Assembly: GCA_947477655.1 (NCBI GenBank)
Contig: CANJTS010000005.1
Span: forward strand, 124,001-188,000
Length of the DNA: 64,000 nucleotides
Source of the DNA: CAILUG01 sp903844415
Lineage (GTDB): Bacteria; Pseudomonadota; Gammaproteobacteria; Pseudomonadales; Pseudohongiellaceae
Reading direction: 5' to 3'
Of the stretch, positions 34,210 to 42,962 are shown one piece after another; position 1 is the stretch's first letter; every line of letters starts with the position of its first letter. Made by a program: the position numbers and the translations under genes. Under the pieces are notes generated by a model. That model was not told the DNA's origin and did no database searches. It worked only from the letters and a program-made list of their open reading frames with translations.

Positions 34210-35021
34210 CTGGATTTTCGATTTCATGGCTTGATCTACGCGAAAAAGCTGATTTTGCAGCACGCAATAAACAATTGTTGATACAAGCACTCGCGTGGTT
34301 GCGAGCCGGCTATGATGCTCTTGCTGTTAATATAATCGTTGTGGATTTAGGTGCCGGTACTGGCTCAACCTTACGCGCTATGTCTGCTTTAAATTTTAGC
34401 CTAGGCGTTAACCACATTTTGTGGCGACTCGTCGATCAAGATGGCGACTTGCTAGATACAGCGCTGTTGCGACATGGCAAAACTTGCCAAATTGAAGATT
34501 ATCAAGCTGACCTGACAGTAATCGAAGAACTGCCACTGGCAGGCGCCAGACTAGTGACAGCTTCAGCATTGTTCGATCTGGTATCAGGTGATTTTGTAGA
34601 CAAACTAGTGGTTCGTATCGCACATCATCGAACCGGAATTTATGCGGCGCTCAATTATGATGGTACTACCACATGGACTCCCACCCACCCGCTGGATAAA
34701 GCTGTTTTGGCAGCTTTTAATTTAGATCAACGCTGCGACAAAGGTTTTGGATTAGCTTTGGGACCAGACGCAACTGGATATTTGAAAAAAATCTTGGAGA
34801 ACTCAGGTTACACGGTACTGGTTGGCTCAAGTGCATGGTTACTGACTGCAGAAGATCATGCTCTTGTGAGCGAACTGATCAGTGGTATTGCCAGGGCGGT
34901 TGCTGTGGGATATGGACTAGATGCCGATGCTTTAAAGGACTGGGAAATTTTTAGACTGAAACATGCACAACTGGGTACTTGCACCATTGGTCATCAAGAT
35001 TTACTTGCGTTGCCAGCTTAA
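34206..35021 (+). CDS. SAM-dependent methyltransferase coupled to the GT4 gene
   Basis: This is a class I methyltransferase of 271 residues. The SAM-binding motif I is 'VVDLGAGTGSTLRAM' (about residues 44-58), an acidic motif II region is 'WRLVDQDGDLL', and 'GARLVTASALFDLVS' follows. It overlaps the glycosyltransferase by 4 nt and so is made together with it. No family-specific substrate motif is recognisable. Confidence 0.8.
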   Translation: MTGFSISWLDLREKADFAARNKQLLIQALAWLRAGYDALAVNIIVVDLGAGTGSTLRAMSALNFSLGVNHILWRLVDQDGDLLDTALLRHGKTCQIEDYQADLTVIEELPLAGARLVTASALFDLVSGDFVDKLVVRIAHHRTGIYAALNYDGTTTWTPTHPLDKAVLAAFNLDQRCDKGFGLALGPDATGYLKKILENSGYTVLVGSSAWLLTAEDHALVSELISGIARAVAVGYGLDADALKDWEIFRLKHAQLGTCTIGHQDLLALPA

Positions 35022-35086
35022 TTCTTGGGTAGTACCAGAATTAGAAGCAATTACCACACTCACAAAATTTGCATAAAAAAACAGCA

Positions 35087-36700
35087 TCAAAAATTAGTTT
35101 CAGAAAAAGCCTCAACAAAACGATTGCGCAACTCGTCCATACGCCATACCGGTGCATTGGCTGCAGGTACCAATCCATCTGTCCAATTCCAATCGGCAAT
35201 AGCAGCCATTATTTCTGGATCACTGGTTATGAGGTGTATTGGCACATCATGATTGTCAGTATCCCCTGTTACAAGAGGTGCTGGTTGATGATCCCCGATA
35301 ATCAAGATCACAAGATCATCGCCACCATACTTTATTGAATATGACACCAACGTAGACATCGCATATTCAATGGACAAACGATATTGCTCACGAATACGTG
35401 TTGGATTTTTCCAGACAACTTCCGGCGCATCGCCCATAGTGGTTTGTACATTGAAGATTGTGCCAGCACCAACGGCTTCCCAGTCGACAAGTTGAGGCAA
35501 TGGTGTCCAGGGTGCATGGGAAGAGATCAAAGCCATCTCCGCCATCACGGGCGCGCGTGTCCCGAGTGTACGTTCACTTTTCTGAAACGCTGACAATACA
35601 TATTGATCAGGCATAGTGACCCAATTAAAAGGCAAACCCTGATAACCTAAATCTTGCGCTGCATAAATCTGATCGTAACCAAAATATTCTGCTTCCGGCC
35701 ACTGGGTGGTTATCGCCGGCATCAACGCAACAGTGCGCCAACCAGCACGTTTAAATAACCGATTAAGTGAAGGTCGCTCACTGTTCATCAAAGAGTCGTA
35801 ACGAACCTGGCTATTTATCCACAGCCCGGACAGAGCAGTTCCATGGGCTAACCAACTGATGCCACCAACTGTGGGTGAGGTCATGTAAGTACTGCGAGCA
35901 AACATACCGTTGGCTGCGAGATCTGCACTGCCCTGCGATAGAACTTTACGAATTTCAGGTTCAAATTCGGGATTGTCGAGCACAGTACGGCCGTACGACT
36001 CCAGAAATACTACTAATACATCTTTACCTTCCAAAGTGGTAAACAAACTGTCGCCTTTAACATCGCGATACGCATCAATATTGACCACGGAACGAAAATA
36101 GTTGATGTCGGCAATGCTGTTGATGATGTCAGTGGTGTGATCAGCCAACTGGTCATAAAAAGAATGGGAGGTGCGCTGTAAATCAGTGAGAGATAAGAGT
36201 GTCCATACCACCAGTCCGGCCAACAACGTGGTACGTGTTAATACAGGTGCATTTCTTTGCATCCCCTGCACCACAACTACTACGGCAATTACCAAGGCGA
36301 TAATTGCCACCACAAGTACAAGCAGTAAAACCGCTACCAAAAAAGCTCCAAACGCTCCGATTGCACCCTTTAGCAAATTCATGCCATCGGCCAATAAATA
36401 CACATCAAACACCGGATTAAAAGGTCGGGAAAATACCTGATATGCCGCTATATCTGCAATTTTGAAGATGATGCCTGCGGCCAGCAACACTATAGCAAAG
36501 CCGCGAAATAGCCACCCAACACGCCCCGGCAGCAGCAATACAAAGCCAAGTACGATTAACTCCAAAGGAAAATAAACAAACGATAATGGTGTCATCCACA
36601 ACAAGCGATTGGGAATTACCAGCACAATATATAAAAATCCTACTGCAGCAAATTTAAGACTGAAATGTAGAGTAAGGCGCATAGAGTCAGAAATTTTCAT
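35087..36700 (-). CDS. Membrane-anchored sulfatase/phosphoglycerol-transferase-like protein
   Basis: This is an alkaline-phosphatase-superfamily protein like LtaS, EptA and OpgB. Such proteins hydrolyse or transfer sulfate, phosphoglycerol or phosphoethanolamine in the periplasm. ATG 36698-36700 gives 537 residues with about five N-terminal membrane segments (to about residue 180) and a periplasmic enzyme domain. It has 'KDVLVVFLESYGRTV' (first metal Glu), a Thr nucleophile candidate in 'TYMTSPTVGGISWLAHGT', and 'VILIIGDHQP' (metal Asp/His). OpgB decorates periplasmic glucans, so a similar role next to opgGH is attractive but unproven. It faces the methyltransferase gene across 65 bp. Confidence 0.8.
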   Translation of the reverse strand: MKISDSMRLTLHFSLKFAAVGFLYIVLVIPNRLLWMTPLSFVYFPLELIVLGFVLLLPGRVGWLFRGFAIVLLAAGIIFKIADIAAYQVFSRPFNPVFDVYLLADGMNLLKGAIGAFGAFLVAVLLLVLVVAIIALVIAVVVVVQGMQRNAPVLTRTTLLAGLVVWTLLSLTDLQRTSHSFYDQLADHTTDIINSIADINYFRSVVNIDAYRDVKGDSLFTTLEGKDVLVVFLESYGRTVLDNPEFEPEIRKVLSQGSADLAANGMFARSTYMTSPTVGGISWLAHGTALSGLWINSQVRYDSLMNSERPSLNRLFKRAGWRTVALMPAITTQWPEAEYFGYDQIYAAQDLGYQGLPFNWVTMPDQYVLSAFQKSERTLGTRAPVMAEMALISSHAPWTPLPQLVDWEAVGAGTIFNVQTTMGDAPEVVWKNPTRIREQYRLSIEYAMSTLVSYSIKYGGDDLVILIIGDHQPAPLVTGDTDNHDVPIHLITSDPEIMAAIADWNWTDGLVPAANAPVWRMDELRNRFVEAFSETNF

Positions 36701-37151
36701 GATGCTGCACAACTTGAAGAAAGTTTTATTCAGGCCTCCGCACACTGTGAGAGGAAGAAAGCCATCGATTACAAGAGTTTATTTTATAGCAGAGATTCTA
36801 TGCCTTGGCAGCTAAAGATGCACTGCGTGAATATGTAGCTTAATGAAGCCCAATTCTTGAGAACACACTCGACAATGTCATACAAAGGCATTCGGGGCTG
36901 TGAAACGCATGAATTCATCCCAGTAGCTCTCATTAGATCTGGCCGCCATGGATGTAGTTACGCGGTTCGACTAAAACCACACTCCGCCTACTCTAACTCA
37001 GTTCACACAAACTTTACTTTTACTTAGCCTGTGCCAAGAACGGACTTGGATGGCATTGGTTTGCAATAACAACTTATACTGCAACAGTATTGTTAAGCTG
37101 ATAGAAGACTTTTTTATACTGGCTATATCACCCGAATAATGGAGAACTTTG
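36701..37151. other. Intergenic region between sulfatase-like and aldolase genes
   Basis: This 451-bp spacer lies between divergently transcribed genes. I find no gene or clear remnant. The right end carries a promoter-like pair (37090-37120) and a GGAG ribosome-binding site for the aldolase. Confidence 0.45.
37090..37120 (+). promoter_or_regulatory. Putative sigma70 promoter of the exported aldolase gene
   Basis: TTGTTA at 37090-37095 and TATACT at 37115-37120 are separated by 19 bp (18 bp if TTATAC is taken). The pair lies about 32 bp before the ATG at 37152, which has GGAG at 37141-37144. Confidence 0.4.
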
Positions 37152-38267
37152 ATGCGAAAAAAAATTATCCTGGCAGCTTTAGCTCTTGTAGTTGGACTCG
37201 CTGTGTTCATATCTCAAACTTGGAACGAGGGTCTAACCACGCTACAACTGTCCAATCCCACGACTTTAACAGCAAATACAACTGTCGCTGCAACCGCTGT
37301 AGGTGCAGATCCCTATGCCAATAATGCTGCACCAGGAACAACACAGTTTCCGTTAGCGGCAGCCGCTGGCGTCGACAGCAAGGCACTGACCACTGCTCCA
37401 GCCGAGGCTGTAAATAAAGGGTTGTTCGATCCCGCTGTATGGAAATATGGCAGTAGCTTCGATTCCCCTGCAGATGCGAAAACATGGAATCCAGTAAAAC
37501 TTAAAATGGAACAAGGCGGCAAAGTCACCGGTGGCACTCTCTTCAATACTACCGATCCTGCTGTGTATTGTGCTATGGCCAATGCAGGTTATGATTTTAT
37601 TTGGACCGAGATGCAGCACGATGCCCGAGATTGGGCAGCAGTGGCGCGTATGTGGCGTACCTGCCCTACTGCCAAAGCGGTGCCCGGTGTGCGTGTTGCC
37701 TATACCGATGAACGCGAAATTCAGCATGCATTGGATGCAGGCGCTTTAGTCATAGTTGTTCCGACTATTGATACAGTTGAAGAAGCTATTGCCGCGCGCA
37801 ACTGGACTTATTTTCCACCACTGGGCAGACGCAGCAATGGCGGTGGTCAAGCTTTTGATGCAGCCATGTGGGGTAATGTACCGGGAGGTTATCGCAACAC
37901 CATTAACGACAATGTAGTCTTAATCCTGATGATAGAAACCCTCGAAGGACTGCAAAATGCCGCAGCAATCGCAGCGGTACCAGGAGTTACAGCAATCTTC
38001 GCTGCGAGTGGTGATCTTGCCAACTTCACCGGTTATAGGCAGGGTGATCCGGATTACGAACGTATGATCAACGTTGTGCATGACGCAGCAATTAATGCAA
38101 ACATTCGCTTGTGTGGACCCTTGGCGTGGCGTGATCGTCCTGACTTTACTTGCTTCCAGGCGGGCAGCGAAACTGCTGCAATTACTCGTGGAGTAACCTT
38201 GGAACTTGGTGAACTTGCTAACACCCAGATCTCACCCGAAGTAGGGCCTTTCGCATTGCAACCTTGA
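37152..38267 (+). CDS. HpcH/HpaI-family aldolase with an N-terminal export/anchor signal
   Basis: This is a class II, divalent-metal pyruvate-aldolase fold. The family cleaves 2-keto-3-deoxy sugar acids or hydroxy-oxo-heptanedioate. The 371 residues start with MRKKIILAALALVVGLAVFIS, a signal peptide or anchor, then an Ala/Thr-rich linker of about 80 residues. The catalytic domain has 'DFIWTEMQHDARDW' (His), 'PGVRVAYTDEREIQHALDAG', 'LILMIETLEGLQNA' (metal Glu) and 'IFAASGDLANFTG' (metal Asp), so it looks intact. Four Cys could suit an oxidising compartment. Members are normally cytosolic, so periplasmic location is unusual. Confidence 0.82.
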   Translation: MRKKIILAALALVVGLAVFISQTWNEGLTTLQLSNPTTLTANTTVAATAVGADPYANNAAPGTTQFPLAAAAGVDSKALTTAPAEAVNKGLFDPAVWKYGSSFDSPADAKTWNPVKLKMEQGGKVTGGTLFNTTDPAVYCAMANAGYDFIWTEMQHDARDWAAVARMWRTCPTAKAVPGVRVAYTDEREIQHALDAGALVIVVPTIDTVEEAIAARNWTYFPPLGRRSNGGGQAFDAAMWGNVPGGYRNTINDNVVLILMIETLEGLQNAAAIAAVPGVTAIFAASGDLANFTGYRQGDPDYERMINVVHDAAINANIRLCGPLAWRDRPDFTCFQAGSETAAITRGVTLELGELANTQISPEVGPFALQP

Positions 38268-38372
38268 AGCAAATACAATTGTTACAATAACAATCCATCA
38301 GCATGATCTCTGGTCTGTTTTCCAACGCCAGAACTTTTATAATGGAAACACGCTAAGCTTGAGTTGCAGCCA

Positions 38373-39311
38373 ATGTCCGCCACTATTCTCCCTTTTATTC
38401 GCCCCCCACAAGATGCACTGATGTCAGTACACAGCAAGGTGCCCGCCAGTGCCATGACTGCAGGAATGTTGGGGACTACCCGTAATGGTCATGCCGTACA
38501 GGTTACAGCTGATGGATTGTTACTGACTGTTGGCTATGTGGTAATGGAAGCCAGTGAGGTATGGTTAACCAATAATAAAGGTCAGACTGCCGAGGCGCTG
38601 GTGCTCGCTCATGATTATGATTCTGGCCTAGCTCTGTTACGTCCTTTGCAAAGTCTGGGTTTAACTTATCTCGATACTGCTCCTATTGCTTCTGTGGCAA
38701 TTGGTGATCAGCTCAGTATTCTGGGTAGCGGAGACAAAAAAGCCTTTAGTGTTGAATTATATGCTTTGGAAGAATTCGCTGGACGCTGGGAATATCTGCT
38801 AGAACTTGCCTTTTACACTTTGCCCCTGTATGACCGCTGGTCGGGTGCTGCCTTGTTAAACGATGCTGGCAAATTAGTTGGCATTGGTTCTTTGGCGCTG
38901 GGTTTACGGGGCGCATCCGGCGAAATTGAACCAGGCAATTTGTTTATTCCAGTCGAACTGGTGATGCCATATGTTGAAAACATGCGTATGTTCGGTCAGA
39001 AACCTGGCAAATTACGTTCCTGGCTTGGTTTAATGGTTGAAGAGCAAGATAGTTCCATCTATGTGGTGGGGATTTACCACGATGGGCCAGCTTTTAGGGC
39101 TGGTATAAAGCCGGGCGACATCATCGAGTCTGTTGACCAGCTGCCAGTCAGTAACTTAGCCGGATTTTTTCGTACCATCTGGAGTTATGGTGCTGCTGGA
39201 GTCGCGCTACCCCTTACTATCGCCAATGGCATAGTCACCCGTGAAGTCATCTTGGTTACCATAGACCGTAACAGTTTTTTTATGCAACATGCAGGTAATC
39301 CCATCAACTAA
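38373..39311 (+). CDS. Trypsin-like/PDZ protein with lost catalytic residues (pseudoprotease)
   Basis: The 312 residues have the S1C (HtrA-like) layout, a degenerate chymotrypsin-fold domain (about 25-205) and a C-terminal PDZ domain (about 212-300, 'FRAGIKPGDIIESVDQLPV'). Aligned by eye with DegP, the catalytic His is Tyr55 ('LLTVGYVVMEA'), the Asp is Gly85 ('DYDSGLALL') and the Ser is kept as Ser157 ('RWSGAALLN'). It is therefore probably a binding or sensing protein rather than a protease. No signal peptide is visible from ATG 38373; a TTG nine bases upstream adds three residues. It sits between the aldolase and the surface-sugar operon. Confidence 0.8.
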   Translation: MSATILPFIRPPQDALMSVHSKVPASAMTAGMLGTTRNGHAVQVTADGLLLTVGYVVMEASEVWLTNNKGQTAEALVLAHDYDSGLALLRPLQSLGLTYLDTAPIASVAIGDQLSILGSGDKKAFSVELYALEEFAGRWEYLLELAFYTLPLYDRWSGAALLNDAGKLVGIGSLALGLRGASGEIEPGNLFIPVELVMPYVENMRMFGQKPGKLRSWLGLMVEEQDSSIYVVGIYHDGPAFRAGIKPGDIIESVDQLPVSNLAGFFRTIWSYGAAGVALPLTIANGIVTREVILVTIDRNSFFMQHAGNPIN

Positions 39312-39409
39312 AATTATAGGGCTGTTGAGGTTGGCTAGTTCTGGCAACGCGATAGATACGATGTCAAAGATGCCGCAGTAGCAGGTTTAATAATTCAGAA
39401 GGATAGAGA

Positions 39410-40408
39410 GTGTTATTAACTAACAAGAAAATTCTGGTTACCGGGGCAGATGGTTTTATCGGCAGTCATCTGGTGGAGATGTTGCTGGCCCAGGGCTGTG
39501 ATGTACGTGCCTTTGTTTATTACAACTCTTTCAACAGTTGGGGTTGGCTCGATAGTCTCGCGCCAGAAGTGCTGCGTAATCTCGACGTGGTAAGTGGGGA
39601 TATACGCGATCCTAATGGGGTAGAAGTAGCCATGCAGGACTGCGCTGTGGTATTCCATCTAGCAGCTTTGATAGCTATTCCCTTTTCCTACAATTCACCT
39701 GATTCTTATGTCGACACCAATATCAAAGGCACATTGAATGTGCTGCAAGCTGCCCGCAAAATTGGTTGTGAGCGAGTGCTCATCACTTCAACTTCTGAAG
39801 TCTACGGAACTGCACAGTACACTCCCATCGACGAGAAACATCCTTTCCAAGGGCAGTCTCCCTACAGTGCAACCAAAATTGGTGCCGACCGCCTGGCAGA
39901 AGCCTTCTATCGGTCCTTCTCAACACCTGTTGTTATCGTGCGGCCTTTCAATACTTATGGCCCGCGCCAATCTGCGCGTGCAGTGATTCCTACAATCATC
40001 ACGCAGTTGTTGTTAGGCGCAACCCAGTTGCAACTTGGCAGCCTTACTCCCACCCGCGACTTCAACTATGTCGCTGATACTGTGTCAGGTTTTATCTCCC
40101 TAGCCCAAACAGATGCAGCCGTTGGTAAAGAAATTAATATAGCAACCGGACAAGAACATAGCATAGGCGATGTTGCACGATTTTTGCTTCAACAAATTAA
40201 TCCGCAGGCAACTATACTCACCGACGAGCAGCGCCTACGTCCAGAAGCTTCTGAAGTCATGCGTTTGCTTGGCGACAACACCTTGATCACGACACTGACA
40301 GACTGGCGACCCAAGTACAATCTAGAAGCTGGCTTGGGTGCGACCATTGCCTGGTTCAGGCAAACAGAAAATTTGGCACGTTATAAAGCCTGGCTATATA
40401 ACTGTTGA
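39410..40408 (+). CDS. NAD-dependent sugar-nucleotide dehydratase/epimerase (LegB-like SDR)
   Basis: This is an extended short-chain dehydrogenase acting on a nucleotide sugar, probably a 4,6-dehydratase. The 332 residues have 'ILVTGADGFIGSHLVE' (NAD-binding), 'FNSWGWLD' (typical of the LegB-like subgroup), a catalytic Ser/Thr region 'STSEVYGTA', the 'YSATK' Tyr-Lys pair and 'RPFNTYGPRQSARAVIPT'. The start is GTG 39410, with AAGGA eight bases upstream. It opens a plus-strand operon of sugar-nucleotide and glycolipid genes. Confidence 0.85.
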   Translation: MLLTNKKILVTGADGFIGSHLVEMLLAQGCDVRAFVYYNSFNSWGWLDSLAPEVLRNLDVVSGDIRDPNGVEVAMQDCAVVFHLAALIAIPFSYNSPDSYVDTNIKGTLNVLQAARKIGCERVLITSTSEVYGTAQYTPIDEKHPFQGQSPYSATKIGADRLAEAFYRSFSTPVVIVRPFNTYGPRQSARAVIPTIITQLLLGATQLQLGSLTPTRDFNYVADTVSGFISLAQTDAAVGKEINIATGQEHSIGDVARFLLQQINPQATILTDEQRLRPEASEVMRLLGDNTLITTLTDWRPKYNLEAGLGATIAWFRQTENLARYKAWLYNC

Positions 40409-40453
40409 AATATAACTTAATGCAATATGTTATCTGAAAAGAAGTCCAGAACT

Positions 40454-41164
40454 ATGCGCGCAATAATTCTTGCTGGAGGTAAAGGCACTCGCCTACGCCC
40501 TTATACAACCCTCATCCCCAAACCATTGGTGCCACTGGGTGGAAAATATTCCATTCTCGAAATCATCATCATGCAGTTACAGCGGGCAGGTTTTACCCAC
40601 GTTACACTGGCCGTTAATCATTTGTCGCGTCTCATAAGGGCCTATTTTGGAGATGGAAATCATCTCGGTATCAATCTTGATTATTCGCTTGAAGAAAGTG
40701 AACTTAGCACTATTGGTCCCTTAACCTTAATTAAAGATTTACCCGAAAACTTCCTAGTCATGAACGGCGACATTTTGTGTGATCTTGATTATCAGGCATT
40801 TTATGCCGCTCACATCCAAGCAGGCAGTGAAGTATCCGTGTCTGCATTTCGCCGCCAAGTAAAGGTGGATTTTGGCGTGTTAGAGGTCGATCCATACTCC
40901 CGACTCAGTGGTTTTGAGGAAAAACCTGTCATTGATTTTGACGTAAGCATGGGCATTTACTGCATCAAACGCTCAGTAATTGCAGCACTCACACCGGGTA
41001 AAAAATACGGCTTTGATGACTTGATGCGAGATCGACTCAATCAAAAACAAAATGTTGATATCCGACCTTTTACAGGTTATTGGCTTGATATCGGTCGTCC
41101 TGATGATTACGAATATGCAGACGAAAATTTTGCCCAACTCAGCATCAAACTAGGACTAGGTTAA
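40454..41164 (+). CDS. Sugar-1-phosphate nucleotidyltransferase
   Basis: This enzyme activates a sugar phosphate to an NDP-sugar. It has the signature 'AIILAGGKGTRLRPYT' with 'IPKPLVPL', the metal Asp in 'FLVMNGDILCDLD' and a late 'YWLDIGRPDDY'. ATG 40454 is preferred because the family consensus starts there; ATG 40427 would add nine residues. The 236 residues represent the catalytic core with no left-handed helix extension. The last base of its TAA is the A of the next gene's ATG (TAATG). Base and sugar specificity cannot be read from the motif. Confidence 0.86.
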   Translation: MRAIILAGGKGTRLRPYTTLIPKPLVPLGGKYSILEIIIMQLQRAGFTHVTLAVNHLSRLIRAYFGDGNHLGINLDYSLEESELSTIGPLTLIKDLPENFLVMNGDILCDLDYQAFYAAHIQAGSEVSVSAFRRQVKVDFGVLEVDPYSRLSGFEEKPVIDFDVSMGIYCIKRSVIAALTPGKKYGFDDLMRDRLNQKQNVDIRPFTGYWLDIGRPDDYEYADENFAQLSIKLGLG

Positions 41165-42024
41165 TGAGAAGAGTATTAGTGACTGGCGCTAAAGGAGCAC
41201 TTGGTCAGGCGCTTGTTTCTCTTCTTAAACAGCAGTCAGCTATAACCCAGATTCTGCTTACCAGTCACACACATCATGGACCAGACTACATCAACCTAGA
41301 TGTAAGCGATCGAGAGCAAGTTAAATCAGTCATTAAAGCGACCACGCCGGATTTAGTGATCCATCTGGCCGCTACCCTAAGTGATAATTTTGAACAGGCC
41401 TACTCCATCAACGTAGAAGCCGCTCGTCACTTATGTGATGCAGTACTGGCTACTGGCCATCCCACGCGTCTGGTTGTGATTGGGTCTGCGGCTGAATATG
41501 GTGTAGTACAACCAAATGACAATCCAATCAAGGAAAACCACCTACTAGCGCCAGTTACACTATACGGTATGACTAAAGCTTGGCAGACCTTGCTGGCACA
41601 ACAATATGCATTTTCCGGAGTAGATATAGTCATTGCCAGAATTTTTAATTTGGATGGACCCGGCATGTCGGAACGTCTTTTTGTTGGGCGTATCCAAAAA
41701 CAAATCGCGAGCATTTTGGCAGGCCAACAACAGTTGCTTGAAATAGGACCACTCACTGCCATCCGTGACTATATATCAACAACAGACGCAGCCGAACTTT
41801 TACTGGCCATTGCCGAACGAGGAAAGAGTGGACATATATATCACGTCGCCAGTGGCAAACAGATAAGTATGCGAGAACTTCTGGACACTTATCTCCAGCG
41901 TAATGGTCTGGATTTTTCTTGTGTACTGGAGAATGTGGGTCTGTCTAAGCACAAGGGTTATGATGTACCCGCAATAGTTGCCAACATGAGCCAAAGCCTG
42001 GCCCTACTACCTGGTAAAAGTTAA
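41164..42024 (+). CDS. NAD-dependent epimerase/dehydratase (SDR), second of operon
   Basis: This is an extended SDR of 286 residues acting on a nucleotide sugar. It has 'RVLVTGAKGALGQAL' for NAD binding, 'LVIHLAATLSDNFEQAYSIN', a Ser-containing 'VVIGSAAEYGVV', the 'YGMTK' Tyr-Lys pair and 'RIFNLDGPGMSERLFVGR'. It is translationally coupled to the nucleotidyltransferase and probably acts in the same pathway. Confidence 0.83.
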   Translation: MRRVLVTGAKGALGQALVSLLKQQSAITQILLTSHTHHGPDYINLDVSDREQVKSVIKATTPDLVIHLAATLSDNFEQAYSINVEAARHLCDAVLATGHPTRLVVIGSAAEYGVVQPNDNPIKENHLLAPVTLYGMTKAWQTLLAQQYAFSGVDIVIARIFNLDGPGMSERLFVGRIQKQIASILAGQQQLLEIGPLTAIRDYISTTDAAELLLAIAERGKSGHIYHVASGKQISMRELLDTYLQRNGLDFSCVLENVGLSKHKGYDVPAIVANMSQSLALLPGKS

Positions 42025-42028
42025 AAAC

Positions 42029-42958
42029 ATGTTAAAACTTACAGTTGTAACTCCCGTCTATAACGAAGAATTGGTAATTGAGAGTTTTTATCAACGCACA
42101 CGCAAGGTACTCGATACACTTACTGATGTAGACGCCAGTCTTTTGTTTGTGGTCGACAAATGCCAAGACAATACACTGGAAATTTTACGTGGCCTGGCAG
42201 CCAACGATCCTAAAATCAAAGTTATCGCACTATCATCTCGCTTTGGTCACCAGATGTCGCTGCTGGCTGGCATCGAAAAATCTCAACAAAGCGACGCCAT
42301 CATAATGATGGATTGCGACTTGCAACATCCACCTGAACTCATCCCTCTCTTACTCGCAAATTTTAAATTTGGTTACGATGTTGTTTATACCTTACGCAAA
42401 AATTCAGAAAATATTGGCTGGTTACGCAAAGCCACAGGCGATTTTTTCTATAGAGTGCTAGGCATCCTGTCAAAGGTACCTATCAACGCCAATGCTGCCG
42501 ACTTCCGCTTAATCTCCGGCCGGGTTGCAATAATACTTTCCACCCAATTCAAAGAGCGCAACATGTTTTTGCGTGGTCTGTTCTCATGGATTGGTTTCAA
42601 GCAGACTGGCATCGAATACAGCGCTGAGAAACGCTTTGCCGGTTCTTCAAAATATACGCTTGCAAAAATGTTACAACTAGCCGGTGCTGGCATAATATCC
42701 TTCAGCACCAAACCTTTGCAGTTAGGGATTATTGTCGGGATCAGCTTCTCCGCCCTGTCTTTCATTTTGATGCTAGTGGCTATTGCCAAATATTTTATCG
42801 TGCAATCTTTGCCAAGTGGATTTACAACACTAGTGGTTCTGCTGCTTTTGTTCAGCGGCATACAACTTATTGTGCTGGGCATCATTGGGGCCTATATAGG
42901 CGGCATATTTGAAGAAGTAAAAGGCCGACCCCGCTATATTATTGAAGAAGAAATATAA
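42029..42958 (+). CDS. GT2 glycosyltransferase, GtrB/polyprenyl-phosphate type
   Basis: This enzyme transfers a sugar from an NDP-sugar to polyprenyl phosphate at the inner membrane. The 309 residues have 'TVVTPVYNEELVIE', an altered first acidic motif 'FVVDKCQDNT' (usually VDDGSxDxT), the DxD-type 'MMDCDLQHPPE' and two C-terminal membrane segments (about 230-255 and 262-288), the GtrB/ArnC layout. A GtrA-type protein lies two genes downstream, the usual partner that handles the lipid-linked sugar. Confidence 0.88.
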   Translation: MLKLTVVTPVYNEELVIESFYQRTRKVLDTLTDVDASLLFVVDKCQDNTLEILRGLAANDPKIKVIALSSRFGHQMSLLAGIEKSQQSDAIIMMDCDLQHPPELIPLLLANFKFGYDVVYTLRKNSENIGWLRKATGDFFYRVLGILSKVPINANAADFRLISGRVAIILSTQFKERNMFLRGLFSWIGFKQTGIEYSAEKRFAGSSKYTLAKMLQLAGAGIISFSTKPLQLGIIVGISFSALSFILMLVAIAKYFIVQSLPSGFTTLVVLLLLFSGIQLIVLGIIGAYIGGIFEEVKGRPRYIIEEEI

Positions 42959-42962
42959 ATCT

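Noticed and set aside
23828..36700. Integrative element inserted at tRNA-Arg
   Set aside because: No integrase, transposase or repeat of the tRNA 3' end was found; the region is accessory by content only.
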